A stretch of 64,000 nucleotides of DNA, from assembly GCF_000013645.1 (NCBI RefSeq), contig NC_007952.1, positions 1,798,001-1,862,000 of the forward strand. Reading direction: 5' to 3'. The position numbers and the translations under genes are program-made. Positions 8,186 through 17,510 of this stretch are shown here, piece by piece. How positions within the stretch are numbered: the first letter of the stretch is position 1; each line of letters opens with the position of its first letter. Under the pieces are notes generated by a model. That model made no database searches. It was not told where the DNA came from and worked only from the letters and a program-made list of their open reading frames with translations. The stretch is from Paraburkholderia xenovorans LB400 (GTDB lineage: Bacteria; Pseudomonadota; Gammaproteobacteria; Burkholderiales; Burkholderiaceae).

Positions 8186-9592
8186 CTATTTGGCTGTTTT
8201 CAGGGAAGCGCCCGGCAGATCATCGGCGAGGCTGTACTCGTCCGCCGTGATTTGCTCCAGCGTTTTTCCGCTGGTGGACACGCCGAGTATGAGCACCGCA
8301 AGCGCGCCAACAAGCAGGATGACCGTCGTCATGCCGAATACGCCGGCAAAGCCCCAGATCGGATAAACGTAGCCCACGAGCATTGGCGAACAGATCGCGC
8401 CTATACGGCCAAACGCCGACGCCGTGCCCATACCCGTCGCACGCAGATGCGTGGGAAATACTTCGGGCGTGTAAGCGTATTCGCCGGCGTTGACACCGTT
8501 CATCGAGAACGACATGGCAATCGAAGCGAGCACGATTGTCAGGTCACTACCGGCAAACGCAAGCCAGATTCCCGAAGCGCAGGCGAGTCCCATGTAGGTG
8601 ACGATCGTCGTTTTGCGCCCGAGCTTTTCGCAGAAGTAAGCCGACGAGTAGTAACCCGGAATCTGCGCGAGATAAATCGCGATCGAAACGGAGAAGCTCT
8701 TCGTAATCGTCATGCCGTGCTGCACGAGCAGGCCTGGAATCCAGACGAAGAACGCGTATGAACAGAAAGTCACCGAGAGCCAAAGGCACCACGTCATCAG
8801 CGTCGTTTTCGCAAGAGGCGGCTTCCAAAGAAGCTTCAGATTGCCGAAGAACGAACCCGAATATTCGTGAAGGGTCGCGTCGCCCGCGACGGGCACCACG
8901 GGCGGAAGCGTCACCCCCGAGCGCTCGATCTGCCGCTCGATGTCCGTTACTACCGCGGCAGCCTCTTCGTGACGCCCACGTGTTTCGAGCCAGCGGGGCG
9001 ACTCGTGAAGCGAGCGCCGCCACCAGAGCAGAACGATCACCGGCAGCGACACGATCACCAGCGCGATACGCCAGCCTTCCGGGTTCAGCGGAATGACAAA
9101 GTAGCCGATCAGCGCGGCCGCGACGAAGCCGAACGAGAAGAAGCCGGCGAGCGCACCGGTAAAAGCACCGCGATAGCGATTGCTGACGAACTCGACGAGG
9201 AACGGCGCAATGATCGCCCCTTCCGCACCCATGCCGATGCCGGCAATCGCACGCAACAATGCGAACGTGTGCCAGTCATTCACAAACGCGTTCACGAATG
9301 TGAGCACGCAGAAGAACGTCAGTGCCCACATCATCACGACGCGGCGGCCGAACCGGTCGCCGAGCAACCCGGCAAAAAGTGCGCCGACCAGGAAGCCCAC
9401 ATAAGTACTGCTGCCGAGCAGGCCGGTCTCGAAGCTGGTCAGATGCCATTTCGTACGGACCACCGGCAGGATGAAGGCGATGATTGCCGCATCGATGGCT
9501 TCGAACATGAAGCCGAGTCCGCCCATGATGAGCAGCTTGAAATGGAAGCGGCTGAACGGCAAGCGCTCGAGCCGTGCTGCGATCGGTGACAT
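8186..9592 (-). CDS. MFS transporter (metabolite:H+ symporter type)
   Basis: 468 residues with about 12 predicted membrane segments. It has the MFS signature GLLGDRFGRRVVM between helices 2 and 3 and a central hydrophilic loop containing two repeated R-rich clusters. First gene of the hydroxyproline operon, so hydroxyproline or a hydroxyproline-containing compound is the probable cargo (inference). The ATG at 9592 is chosen because an ideal GGAGG lies 6 nt upstream; the ATG at 9604 has no ribosome binding site. A candidate GntR site lies about 76 nt upstream. Confidence 0.85.
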   Translation of the reverse strand: MSPIAARLERLPFSRFHFKLLIMGGLGFMFEAIDAAIIAFILPVVRTKWHLTSFETGLLGSSTYVGFLVGALFAGLLGDRFGRRVVMMWALTFFCVLTFVNAFVNDWHTFALLRAIAGIGMGAEGAIIAPFLVEFVSNRYRGAFTGALAGFFSFGFVAAALIGYFVIPLNPEGWRIALVIVSLPVIVLLWWRRSLHESPRWLETRGRHEEAAAVVTDIERQIERSGVTLPPVVPVAGDATLHEYSGSFFGNLKLLWKPPLAKTTLMTWCLWLSVTFCSYAFFVWIPGLLVQHGMTITKSFSVSIAIYLAQIPGYYSSAYFCEKLGRKTTIVTYMGLACASGIWLAFAGSDLTIVLASIAMSFSMNGVNAGEYAYTPEVFPTHLRATGMGTASAFGRIGAICSPMLVGYVYPIWGFAGVFGMTTVILLVGALAVLILGVSTSGKTLEQITADEYSLADDLPGASLKTAK

Positions 9593-9667
9593 GTAAGCCT
9601 CCATTGGGAGAGAAGTGACGCGGAAGCGGCGTTCGACCACATCCCGCATCTATGATACCAATATCCT

Positions 9668-9680
9668 GTATCCAAAATAC
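9668..9680. promoter_or_regulatory. Candidate GntR operator upstream of the MFS-led operon
   Basis: GTATCCAAAATAC has 4-bp inverted arms (GTAT/ATAC) and shares the ATCCAAAAT core with the site before the GntR gene. It falls about 76 nt upstream of the MFS start, where a regulator of the hydroxyproline operon would be expected. Confidence 0.4.
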
Positions 9681-9807
9681 GGTGTCAACGAAGAATTTCC
9701 CTGACGGCCGATTCTTGAACAGGGTTTACCCTTTTTTAATGCGTGCTAGCCGACTGTAGCGAAGGCCGGTCGACGGAGATCGGAAGGAACGGTGGCGGCG
9801 AGGCGAG

Positions 9808-10947
9808 TCAGAAACTGTGGCGTACACCCACCCGTACGGCGACCTGATTTCCGGTCGAAGAAGGCGTCAGGAAAGAAAGCGCGGCCACGGCCTGTTTGCC
9901 TGTGGAGTCGGTCCCCGTTGCGTGCTCCCACGAGGTGGTCGCATATACGAGCGTTCGTTTGGAGAGCGAATACTGAGTGCCCAGATTGAGCTGCCCATAT
10001 TTAGCGGATTCCGCCTTGGTGTAGTCGTACGACGCGCCGAGGAGCAACGCCGGCGTAACGTTATACGTGGCCAGTGCTTCGAAATTGTTGAACGTCGCCG
10101 TTCCGGAAAATGGCGTCGACGAAGTCCGGACCACGTCCTCGAAACGGGTGTTGGTGTAAGTGAAACCCAGCAATGCGGCACCGATGCGGTAATTGACGCC
10201 CGCGCCGGCCACCTGCAACGTGTGCGCCGACGTGTAGCCGCTAAAGGTCGGATTCGTGATCGGATTGGCGAACGCCGTTCCCGCAACGGGATTGGCGGTC
10301 GCGTCGTAGATCGATGTTGCCGGGTTATTGATTCGCGAGAACACCGCGCTCGCGCTCAACGCACTGTTCGTATAGACGAGGCTGACCGACTCCTTCTTGC
10401 TGTTGGAAAAGTCGCCGGCCACGCCACCGAAGCTGAACAGTGCGGACAGTTTGAAACCGGCATAAGTCGGCGAGAGGTATTTGATGGAGTTGCTCAGCGA
10501 GTAATCGCCCCAGACGTTGTCCACGTCCGCGGCGTGCGCGGCCAGAATGCCGCCAAAGCGGCTCGACGCCGAGAGCGGCAGCAGCGAATCGAGGACGAGA
10601 TCGTATTGGCGCCCCATCAGCAGCGTCCCGTACGGCGAGCCCAAACCCACGTAGGATTGCCGGCCGAACAGGCGTCCGCCGTTATTGAATTTGCCGGTAT
10701 TGATGTCGAACCCGTTTTCGAGGCGTGCAATCGCACTGTAGCCGCCGCCCAGATCCTCGTTGATCAGGAAGCCCCACTTGCTGCTGCCCAGCGCGCCGTT
10801 CGACGCCTGGTAGTTGTGATGGCCACCCTGATTGTTGGTGAAGGTCAGGCCGTCGTCCAGCGCGCCATAAAGCGTGACCGAACTTTGTGCATGGCACGAT
10901 AGCGTCGCCGCCATCAATGCGGTCATACCAAGAAGCTGCTTCTTCAT
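9808..10947 (-). CDS. Gram-negative porin (Burkholderia OmpC-like family)
   Basis: 379 residues. A cleavable signal peptide (MKKQLLGMTALMAATLSCHA) is followed by SSVTLYGALDDGLTF, the typical first strand of Burkholderia general porins, and the protein ends in aromatic VGVRHSF for BAM recognition. It forms a trimeric outer-membrane channel in this family. AAGGAG lies 9 nt before the ATG. It lies upstream of, and in the same direction as, the hydroxyproline genes with 215 nt between, so it may share their regulation and supply outer-membrane entry for the substrate. Confidence 0.93.
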   Translation of the reverse strand: MKKQLLGMTALMAATLSCHAQSSVTLYGALDDGLTFTNNQGGHHNYQASNGALGSSKWGFLINEDLGGGYSAIARLENGFDINTGKFNNGGRLFGRQSYVGLGSPYGTLLMGRQYDLVLDSLLPLSASSRFGGILAAHAADVDNVWGDYSLSNSIKYLSPTYAGFKLSALFSFGGVAGDFSNSKKESVSLVYTNSALSASAVFSRINNPATSIYDATANPVAGTAFANPITNPTFSGYTSAHTLQVAGAGVNYRIGAALLGFTYTNTRFEDVVRTSSTPFSGTATFNNFEALATYNVTPALLLGASYDYTKAESAKYGQLNLGTQYSLSKRTLVYATTSWEHATGTDSTGKQAVAALSFLTPSSTGNQVAVRVGVRHSF

Positions 10948-11511
10948 CGTGAATCTCCTTTTTAATTAATTCGTCATACTGAGTTTATGGATGGGGAATC
11001 AATCGGACCGGTTGTCGGCGGGCGCGCGCGGGTAGCGTCACGAATCGCGATGGGCGCCCTGCCCCAATCACGCAACGCTCCGGTTGTGACCAACGGCAAC
11101 GATCCGCGCACGAGGCAGCGTCGAGCCAGCGCCTGCATGTTTCGTTTGCCGATTCACAGATCCTCCCCGGCCGTCAACGGGAAACGGCACGGTCCGAATT
11201 CGCAGACAATATCTTGGATCCAATATAATTGGTCAAGCATTTTCGCGGAGTCAGGCCGGCCGCGTTGCCGAAACAGGGCCGCCCGATCAAACACACAGTT
11301 CGTCAAGAAACTGTAGGCATGCTTCCTGCGCTGTGTCGATGACGGCACCGGAGTGCGAAGATCGGAAGATCGCAGCGTCAAATGCAATCCGGTCCGTCCC
11401 GCGTCGAATCTTCACGCGACCCGGTCGGGCGATGTCGACGAGCCTCATGCTGCCAGGAGCTTCACATCGGGTGTCGAGCTAGCTGTATCGCCGGTTGATA
11501 CGGGAACGCAG
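10948..11511. other. Intergenic region between porin and GGDEF-EAL gene
   Basis: 564 nt separating divergent genes. I see the porin ribosome binding site at the left edge, an AT-rich patch with the TTGGATCCAA palindrome (11214-11223), and the GGGA ribosome binding region of the GGDEF-EAL gene at the right edge. Open frames here have no recognisable protein. The rest shows nothing I can assign. Confidence 0.6.
11214..11223. promoter_or_regulatory. TTGGATCCAA palindrome, candidate GntR operator
   Basis: A perfect 10-bp palindrome in an AT-rich stretch, 267 nt upstream of the porin and 289 nt upstream of the GGDEF-EAL gene. It is the most symmetrical member of the motif set that also occurs at 1101 and 9668. 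Confidence 0.45.
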
Positions 11512-13515
11512 ATGAAAAAATTACTGGAAGATAAGCCGTGGGCAGTCGTTCAGACGATCCGGTCGATCATCGCCACCCCTGCCAGTGCGAAGTTAAGGCG
11601 GTCCCAATACAAAGCATTTTCGCGCCAGGTTCCGCTTTTATATGTGCTTCTTGTCGTCAATACGGCAGCGGTGGTCTTCACCCATTTCCGGGTAGCGCCG
11701 CGCTGGCTCGCGGTTTATTTACCGCTTGCCCTGTGCGCGGCCTGCGCCGGACGGATCGTGCTGTGGCTGCGGGCCCGCAAAGCTGAACCGCCCGACGAGG
11801 TGATCGCCCAGCGCCTGCGCAATACCTTGCGGCTTACGGCTTTATTCGGCGCCGCGTTCACCGTCTGGGGTCTTTTGCTGTTTCCGTACGGCGACGCCTA
11901 CGCTCAATGCCATGTGGTGTTCTATATGTCGATCACGGTGATCGGCTGCATCTTCTGCCTGATGCATATGCGCGCCGCCGCGCTACTGATGACATGCATC
12001 GTGGTCGCGCCTTTTGCGGTGTTTTTCCTGATGAGCCAGCATGCCGTGCTGATCGCCATCTCGATCAACATGGTGCTCGTTTCCGCCGTGATGATCGTCA
12101 TCCTGCTGATTTACTACCGCGATTTCGCGAATCTTGTGGAATCGCAGCGCAAGCTTCTGATCAAGCAGGCGGAGACCGAGCGTCTCAGCATGGAGAACCT
12201 CCGGCTCGCCAATCTCGACGGGCTGACGGGACTACCCAATCGCCGCCGTTTCTTCTCCGACCTCGACAAACTGCTTGTGACCGCCAGCGCGACCCGCACG
12301 GGCATGGCCGTCGGTGTGCTCGACCTCGACGGGTTCAAACCGATAAACGATCTCTACGGCCACCATTTCGGCGACCGGTTGCTCGAAGAAGTCGGGCGCC
12401 GTCTTGCATCGCTTTCGTCGCCTGGCCTGATTGCCGCCCGCGTAGGCGGCGACGAATTTGGGCTCCTGTTTGGCGGCGACGTCAGTCAGGCGAGGCTGCG
12501 CGAACTGGGCGCCGCAATCTGCGCTACGCTGCAGCGGCCCTATGAACTGACGGACGTCACCGCGCGTTTGACTGCATCGCTCGGCATCGCGGTTTTCCCC
12601 GAGGCGGGCACCACAGCGGTAGAGTTGTCTGAGCGGGCGGACTATGCGCTGTCTTTTGCGAAAAATCATCGCCGTGGCGCAACGGCGATATTTTCCCGTG
12701 AACACGAAACGCAGATCAGGCGGTGCAATGAAATCGAACAGGCCCTGAAACTGGCGGACTTCGAGCGCGAGATCTCCGTATTCTTCCAACCCATTTTCGA
12801 CATCTCCTCCAAAGGAATAGTGGCTTTTGAAGCACTCGCGCGATGGACAAGTCCTTCACTCGGCACGATACCGCCCGTGGACTTTCTCGCAGCGGCAGAG
12901 AAAACCGACATGATCCATTCAATGACGCATGTTTTGCTGCGCAAAGCCCTGGAGGCCGCGGCGACGTGGCCGCCGCAGATGCGCATAGCGTTTAATCTTT
13001 CGGCTCGCGACGTCAGTTCCCCCGAGGCAATCGACGGCGTGATCCGTACCGCGCTAGCTAGCGGCGTGGCCCCTGAACGGATCAATTTCGAAGTGACTGA
13101 AACGGCGCTCATCAAGAATGTTTCGAGTGCGTGCGAAACACTTGGCGCCCTGAAAAAACTCGGAGCGGAAATTTCTCTCGACGACTTCGGTACTGGATAC
13201 TCCAGCCTGAGCTATGTTCACCGGCTTCCTATCGACAAGCTGAAGGTCGACCGCAGTTTCATTGCGGATATCGTGGACGATGCGGCCGCCCGTGCCGTCG
13301 TCAAGAGCATCGTGGACCTGTGCAGGAACCTCGGCCTCACCTGTGTTGTAGAGGGCGTCGAAACCGCATCGCAGGTTAGCGTTCTGCGGGGACTGGGCTG
13401 TACCGTCATGCAAGGGTACTTCTTCGGCAAACCGGTGGCGGGTGCGGACGTATTGCAGTCGTTCGTGATGAACGGCTCTGTCACGGCTCGAAGTGCGGCT
13501 GCATCAACGCTTTGA
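11512..13515 (+). CDS. Bifunctional GGDEF-EAL cyclic-di-GMP enzyme with membrane sensor region
   Basis: 667 residues. The N-terminal 200 residues contain about five or six hydrophobic helices, forming an integral-membrane sensor. A GGDEF domain follows with an intact active site (RVGGDEFGLLF) but no RxxD inhibitory site five residues before it. A complete EAL domain follows: EALARW, NLSARDV, DDFGTGYSS, KVDRSF and VVEGVET are all present. Both synthesis and hydrolysis of c-di-GMP are therefore chemically possible. The start at 11512 (MKKLLEDKPW) has GGGA upstream; the frame is open earlier. Its 3' end overlaps the convergent LysR gene by 35 nt. Confidence 0.93.
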   Translation: MKKLLEDKPWAVVQTIRSIIATPASAKLRRSQYKAFSRQVPLLYVLLVVNTAAVVFTHFRVAPRWLAVYLPLALCAACAGRIVLWLRARKAEPPDEVIAQRLRNTLRLTALFGAAFTVWGLLLFPYGDAYAQCHVVFYMSITVIGCIFCLMHMRAAALLMTCIVVAPFAVFFLMSQHAVLIAISINMVLVSAVMIVILLIYYRDFANLVESQRKLLIKQAETERLSMENLRLANLDGLTGLPNRRRFFSDLDKLLVTASATRTGMAVGVLDLDGFKPINDLYGHHFGDRLLEEVGRRLASLSSPGLIAARVGGDEFGLLFGGDVSQARLRELGAAICATLQRPYELTDVTARLTASLGIAVFPEAGTTAVELSERADYALSFAKNHRRGATAIFSREHETQIRRCNEIEQALKLADFEREISVFFQPIFDISSKGIVAFEALARWTSPSLGTIPPVDFLAAAEKTDMIHSMTHVLLRKALEAAATWPPQMRIAFNLSARDVSSPEAIDGVIRTALASGVAPERINFEVTETALIKNVSSACETLGALKKLGAEISLDDFGTGYSSLSYVHRLPIDKLKVDRSFIADIVDDAAARAVVKSIVDLCRNLGLTCVVEGVETASQVSVLRGLGCTVMQGYFFGKPVAGADVLQSFVMNGSVTARSAAASTL

Positions 13516-14386
13516 ACCATTCGATGAAAGCGACGAGCCGGCGCGAGCGTTGCCTCCTGTGCGGATAGAGCGCCGAGACCGCCATTGGCGCCGCCCTGAA
13601 TTCAGGCATCACTTCCACCAGCGTGCCGGCGTTCAACAGATGCTGCACGTCGAAACGCGGAATCTGGATCAGTCCAATTCCTTCGCAGCAGCAGGAAATG
13701 TAATTCTCCGCGTTATTGACGATCACCCGGCTGACCACCGGAATCTGCGCCTCGCGACCAGCGGCGAGGTAATCCCACGGCAGTTCGCGGCCTGTCGTCG
13801 GCGATGCATAGCCGACGCACAGATGCCCGTCGAGCAGATCGTCGGGGCGTTCGGGCACGCCATATTCGCGCAGATAGCCCGGACTCGCGCAGTTGATCAT
13901 GGCGATGTTGCCGAGCGATTGCGCAACCAGATTGCTGTCGTACAGCGTGCCCACGCGAACGGCGCAGTCCACGCCCTCCTGCACGAGATCGACCGCGCGA
14001 TCGGTCGAGTTCAACGCCAGCCGCAACGCGGGGTGGTTGCGCAGCAAACCCGGCAACGCCGGCACGACGAGACGGCGAGCAATACGGCTCGGCATGTCGA
14101 CTTTCAACTGTCCGGAGACCTGCCGTTGCCTGATCTGAAATAACTGATCGATCTCCTCTACATCGGTCAGCAGCGCGCGGACCCGTTCCCGCAATTGCGC
14201 ACCATCGGCCGTGAGTTGCACGCGGCGGGTAGTGCGATGCAATAGCCGCACGCCGACGCTCGCCTCCAGTTGCTGGACGGCCGCCGACACCGACGCACGC
14301 GGCAATTCCAGCGCGTGCGCGGCTTTGATGAAGCTGCCCATATCGGCCACCTGGATGAACACACGGTATTGATCAAGTTTATCCAT
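13481..14386 (-). CDS. LysR family transcriptional regulator
   Basis: 301 residues. The N-terminal winged helix (about 1-60, with FIKAAHALELPRASVSAAVQ) is followed by a periplasmic-binding-like effector domain. The sequence style (SGQLKVDMPSRIARRLVVPALP, then VDCAVRVG) is that of the large CrgA/AaeR-type group common in Burkholderia, which often control a neighbouring oxidoreductase. It lies 112 nt downstream of, and in the same direction as, the SDR gene, which is the likely target. It is convergent with, and overlaps, the GGDEF-EAL gene end. Confidence 0.9.
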   Translation of the reverse strand: MDKLDQYRVFIQVADMGSFIKAAHALELPRASVSAAVQQLEASVGVRLLHRTTRRVQLTADGAQLRERVRALLTDVEEIDQLFQIRQRQVSGQLKVDMPSRIARRLVVPALPGLLRNHPALRLALNSTDRAVDLVQEGVDCAVRVGTLYDSNLVAQSLGNIAMINCASPGYLREYGVPERPDDLLDGHLCVGYASPTTGRELPWDYLAAGREAQIPVVSRVIVNNAENYISCCCEGIGLIQIPRFDVQHLLNAGTLVEVMPEFRAAPMAVSALYPHRRQRSRRLVAFIEWFKALMQPHFEP

Positions 14387-14498
14387 TGAACGTTATGACC
14401 TTGATGTGCCGCTTTCGATTTTCGTGCTTCATTGCAGGCACTGCATGGCGGTGATTGCAGGGCCGGCCGGCGGCATGCCGCCGGCCACGCAAGCACCA

Positions 14499-15272
14499 TC
14501 ACTTCGTCGTATAGCCGCCATTGACGAGGATGGTCTGGCCGGTGATCCACCATCCGTCGCTGACCAGATGGCGGATAAACGGTACCACGTCCTGAATGTC
14601 GGTCAGGCCCGTTCTGGAAAACGATGATAGCGCCGCGGCGGTCTTATGGTAAGCGACCGCGTCTTCGCCTTCGGCAGGATAAAAAAACGGCGTGTCCATC
14701 GGTCCCGGGCCTACGGCGGTGACCGAAATGCCGCGCGTGCCATATTCCCTTGCGGCCGCGCGCGTGTAGTGCTCGACAGGCGCCTTGGTGCCGGCGTACG
14801 CGGCGTAGAACGGCGTGAATGCACCGAGCAGAGACGTGACGAGCGTGACGATCTTGCCGTTGTCGTTGACGTGCTTGCCCGCTTCCTTGAGAAAGAAGAA
14901 AGCGGTCTTCGAATTGACCGCGGTCATCTCGTCATACTCGGCCTCGCTGATCTCGACAAACGGTTTTTTCAGCACCTTGCCGACTGTGTTGATGGCAATG
15001 TCAGGCTTGCCGATCGCGGCCGCCGCATCGGCGAACAGTTTCTCGACCGCGCCCGCGCGGGTCAGGTCCGCCTGAAACGCCACCGCTTCGGCGCCCGCGG
15101 CGCGGATTGCTTCGACCGTGGCATCGGCTTGCGCCCGGCTGCCGGCACTGTTGTAGTGAATTGCAATGGCTCTCGCGCCCTGGGCGGCGAGATCGCGGGC
15201 GATCAGGCCGCCCAGGTTTTTCGCGCCACCGGCTATGAGCGCAACCTTGCCCTTGATGGAATGGTCTGCCAT
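14499..15272 (-). CDS. Short-chain dehydrogenase/reductase
   Basis: 257 residues. The classical SDR features are visible: an N-terminal glycine-rich cofactor segment (ALIAGGAKNLGG, about 11-22), NTVG in place of NNAG, and the catalytic YAGTK (Y-x-x-x-K). The adjacent serine lies in VTSLLG. Substrate is unknown. The start at 15272 (MADHSIKGK) has GAGGA about 8 nt upstream, better than the upstream alternative. It shares direction with the LysR gene. Confidence 0.9.
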   Translation of the reverse strand: MADHSIKGKVALIAGGAKNLGGLIARDLAAQGARAIAIHYNSAGSRAQADATVEAIRAAGAEAVAFQADLTRAGAVEKLFADAAAAIGKPDIAINTVGKVLKKPFVEISEAEYDEMTAVNSKTAFFFLKEAGKHVNDNGKIVTLVTSLLGAFTPFYAAYAGTKAPVEHYTRAAAREYGTRGISVTAVGPGPMDTPFFYPAEGEDAVAYHKTAAALSSFSRTGLTDIQDVVPFIRHLVSDGWWITGQTILVNGGYTTK

Positions 15273-15302
15273 GCGAATGTCCTCAATGTTCGGGGAATTC
15301 AA

Positions 15303-15621
15303 GTCTACGCAGCATCCGGCACGGAATAAGCCGCCGTGCGCTGGATGGATTGTCCAGAAAATGTGTCCAATTGCGTGAGGCGGTCATATCCGGCCGCCGG
15401 CATACGCACCGGGTGAACCTTGGCGCATCCAGCATGGCCACGCGGCAAATCGTTAAATCGCGCTTCTGGTTAGCCAGCCGTCGTAACCTGTCGAAATAAA
15501 CCCGCTCGTTCGTGGAAGGTGGTTTTCCGCGAAATGCTGCCACAATACCTGCGAACCATCGCCGGAATGCAGAATCGGCAGGCTGGCGTGCTTTCCGTCA
15601 CGACCGGATACTTCATGAACG
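15303..15621. other. Intergenic region with no assigned feature
   Basis: About 320 nt between the divergent SDR and barrel-protein genes. Open frames are short and have no recognisable similarity. I saw no strong hairpin or operator beyond ordinary promoter-length sequence. Confidence 0.5.
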
Positions 15622-16602
15622 ATGAAAGTTAACTGGACTCTTGCCGTTGCCTCAGGGGCGATATGTCTATGGGCCTGCCCCGCATCCGCTCAGGAATTCG
15701 CGCTATACACGGGACCGTTGACGGGCGAGCATGCGCATTCCTACGCTTGGTCGATGGACTATACGGAAGGATTCGGGCAGTACCTTGCGGGCAGCATTAC
15801 GTGGCTCAATGAAGGACATATTCCCGATCATCACCGCGACGGCCAGCTCGTCCAGGTGTGGGGCCGGCTGCCGCTTGCACAGCGGCGTTTCGTCGTCGCG
15901 CTCGGCGTTGGCCCGTACCGTTACTTCGACACCGAAGCGGCGGAAGAAGGCAAAGGCTATTCGAATACGCATGGCTGGGGCGTTGTCTACAGTGCGCGCG
16001 CCACGTGGTATTCGTCCCGGCGCTGGACAGCCAATCTGCAACTCAATCACGTACAGGTGACGAACGGGCCGTCGACCACGGCGGTCATGCTCGGCATCGG
16101 CTATCAACTGGATGCGCCCGAGACGCCCGGCCCGCGTGATTTTGCCCTGCCGCGCACGCAAAAAGTCACGAACAACGAAGTGACCTTCATGGCCGGCACG
16201 ACCATTCTGAACAGCCTCGAGTCGCAATCATCGGCGGCGGAGGCAATCGAATACCGGCGCGGGCTGACCCACTATCTCGACGCGACGCTGGGCTACCTGC
16301 ACGAAGGCAATGGCTTGACCGCGCGGCGCGACGGCGCGACCGCACAACTCTGGCTCACGCGCGCCTTTTTCGACGACCGCCTGACACTCGGTATCGGCGC
16401 GGGCGCGTATGCCGCCATTCATCACGGCGATTCGAACGACAATCGCGACACGGGCGACGGCATACTGTCCGGCCTCGTTTCGGTGTCGGCTTCGTATCGG
16501 GTCACGCGGCACTGGGCGGCGCGCGTAACGTGGAACCGCGTGGTCACACGCTACAGCCGCGACACCGACGTGATTCTCGGCGGCATCGGCTACCGGTTCT
16601 AG
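15622..16602 (+). CDS. Outer-membrane beta-barrel protein with internal duplication (PagL-like)
   Basis: 326 residues. A signal peptide ends at ACPASAQ. The mature protein consists of two similar halves (about 35-165 and 190-326). YLAGSITWLNEGHIPDHHRDG matches YLDATLGYLHEGNGLTARRDG, and WTANLQLNHVQVTNGPSTTAV matches WAARVTWNRVVTRYSRDTDVI. Both halves end in a LGIGY-type strand and the protein ends in aromatic GYRF. Alternating hydrophobic strands suggest a barrel resembling the lipid A deacylase PagL / acyloxyacyl hydrolase fold. The first half keeps an N-H-x-x-x-T-N segment near where PagL has its catalytic His; the second half lacks that His. Function is unknown. Confidence 0.65.
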   Translation: MKVNWTLAVASGAICLWACPASAQEFALYTGPLTGEHAHSYAWSMDYTEGFGQYLAGSITWLNEGHIPDHHRDGQLVQVWGRLPLAQRRFVVALGVGPYRYFDTEAAEEGKGYSNTHGWGVVYSARATWYSSRRWTANLQLNHVQVTNGPSTTAVMLGIGYQLDAPETPGPRDFALPRTQKVTNNEVTFMAGTTILNSLESQSSAAEAIEYRRGLTHYLDATLGYLHEGNGLTARRDGATAQLWLTRAFFDDRLTLGIGAGAYAAIHHGDSNDNRDTGDGILSGLVSVSASYRVTRHWAARVTWNRVVTRYSRDTDVILGGIGYRF

Positions 16603-16678
16603 TCGGCGCCAGAACCAGCAGACCTGTGTCACCCGCCCGACCAGACGACTCATATCGCGCTCGCCGCGCGCACCACCT

Positions 16679-16692
16679 CTTGTTATAATTCT
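16679..16692 (-). promoter_or_regulatory. Candidate DeoR operator at its own promoter
   Basis: Read on the minus strand the site is AGAATTATAACAAG. It matches AGAATCATAACAAG in the deoC upstream region (27122-27135) at 13 of 14 positions. It lies about 57-70 nt upstream of the deoR-type gene, a sensible place for autoregulation. Confidence 0.55.
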
Positions 16693-16748
16693 TTCATCAA
16701 ATCGAACAAAACATAACGCCCATCCACACACTGCGCGCCAGGACCTCC

Positions 16749-17474
16749 ATGCTGAAACCCGACCGCCTCCGCGCCCTTGCCGAAGCATTGACAAGGCAAA
16801 ACGTGATGCGCCTGCGCGACGCCGCCGGCCTGCTCGGCGTTTCGGAAATGACTGTCCGGCGCGACATTGCGGGCAGCCCCGAACGGTTCACGTATCTCGG
16901 CGGCTATATCGTCAGCGCCACCGACGTACCCAATAACGCCGGCTATTCACTCGAAGAAGAAAAAGACCACTTCGCGCAGGCCAAGGCCGAAGCGTCGGCG
17001 GTCGCGGCGGGACTCATCGGCAACAACGAAACGCTGTTCATCGATTGCGGCACCACGCTCACCACGCTGGCCCGGCTGATTCCGCTCGAGCGGCATGTCA
17101 CGGTGGTGTGCTATTCGTTGAACGTCGCCGAAATTCTGCGGCGCAAACCGAATGTGCGAATGATTCTGCTCGGCGGCGTCTACGTGCCCTCGTCGGATTC
17201 GTTCGCCGGCGAAGAAAGTCTGGAGATGTTGCGCCGCATGGGGATCAACAAGGCGTTCATTTCAGCGGGCGGCGTGGATACCGCGCGCGGCGTGACGTGC
17301 TGGAATTTTCATGAAGTCGCACTGAAGCAGGCGGCGATGGCGAGCGCGGTAGAACGGCATCTGGTTGTGGACCAGAGCAAGTTCGGCGTAGTCAAAGCGG
17401 TGCGTTTCTCGCAAGTCGACGACTTCGACTCCATCATCACCGAGAAAGGCCAGCAGCTCCGCAAGCGCCGGTAA
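16749..17474 (+). CDS. DeoR family transcriptional regulator
   Basis: 241 residues. The N-terminal DeoR helix-turn-helix has LRDAAGLLGVSEMTVRRDI; the C-terminal sugar-phosphate-sensing domain has the family motifs LFIDCGTT and FISAGGVD and ends near LVVDQSKFG. Family members bind sugar phosphates, and this one lies beside a deoxyribose-type operon running convergent to it, so deoxyribose 5-phosphate is the likely effector (inference). AGGA precedes the ATG at a good distance. A motif in its promoter is shared with the deoC promoter. Confidence 0.9.
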   Translation: MLKPDRLRALAEALTRQNVMRLRDAAGLLGVSEMTVRRDIAGSPERFTYLGGYIVSATDVPNNAGYSLEEEKDHFAQAKAEASAVAAGLIGNNETLFIDCGTTLTTLARLIPLERHVTVVCYSLNVAEILRRKPNVRMILLGGVYVPSSDSFAGEESLEMLRRMGINKAFISAGGVDTARGVTCWNFHEVALKQAAMASAVERHLVVDQSKFGVVKAVRFSQVDDFDSIITEKGQQLRKRR

Positions 17475-17510
17475 GCGTGCTTGCGGCCTTGCTTGCCGCC
17501 TTCTGCATCG

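Noticed and set aside
10987..11316. 109-codon ORF in the porin/GGDEF intergenic region
   Set aside because: No RBS, no recognisable domain, and composition like non-coding high-G+C sequence.
13481..13515. Possible frameshift or misassembly because the LysR and GGDEF-EAL genes overlap
   Set aside because: Both proteins end naturally for their families; this is a 35-nt convergent overlap.
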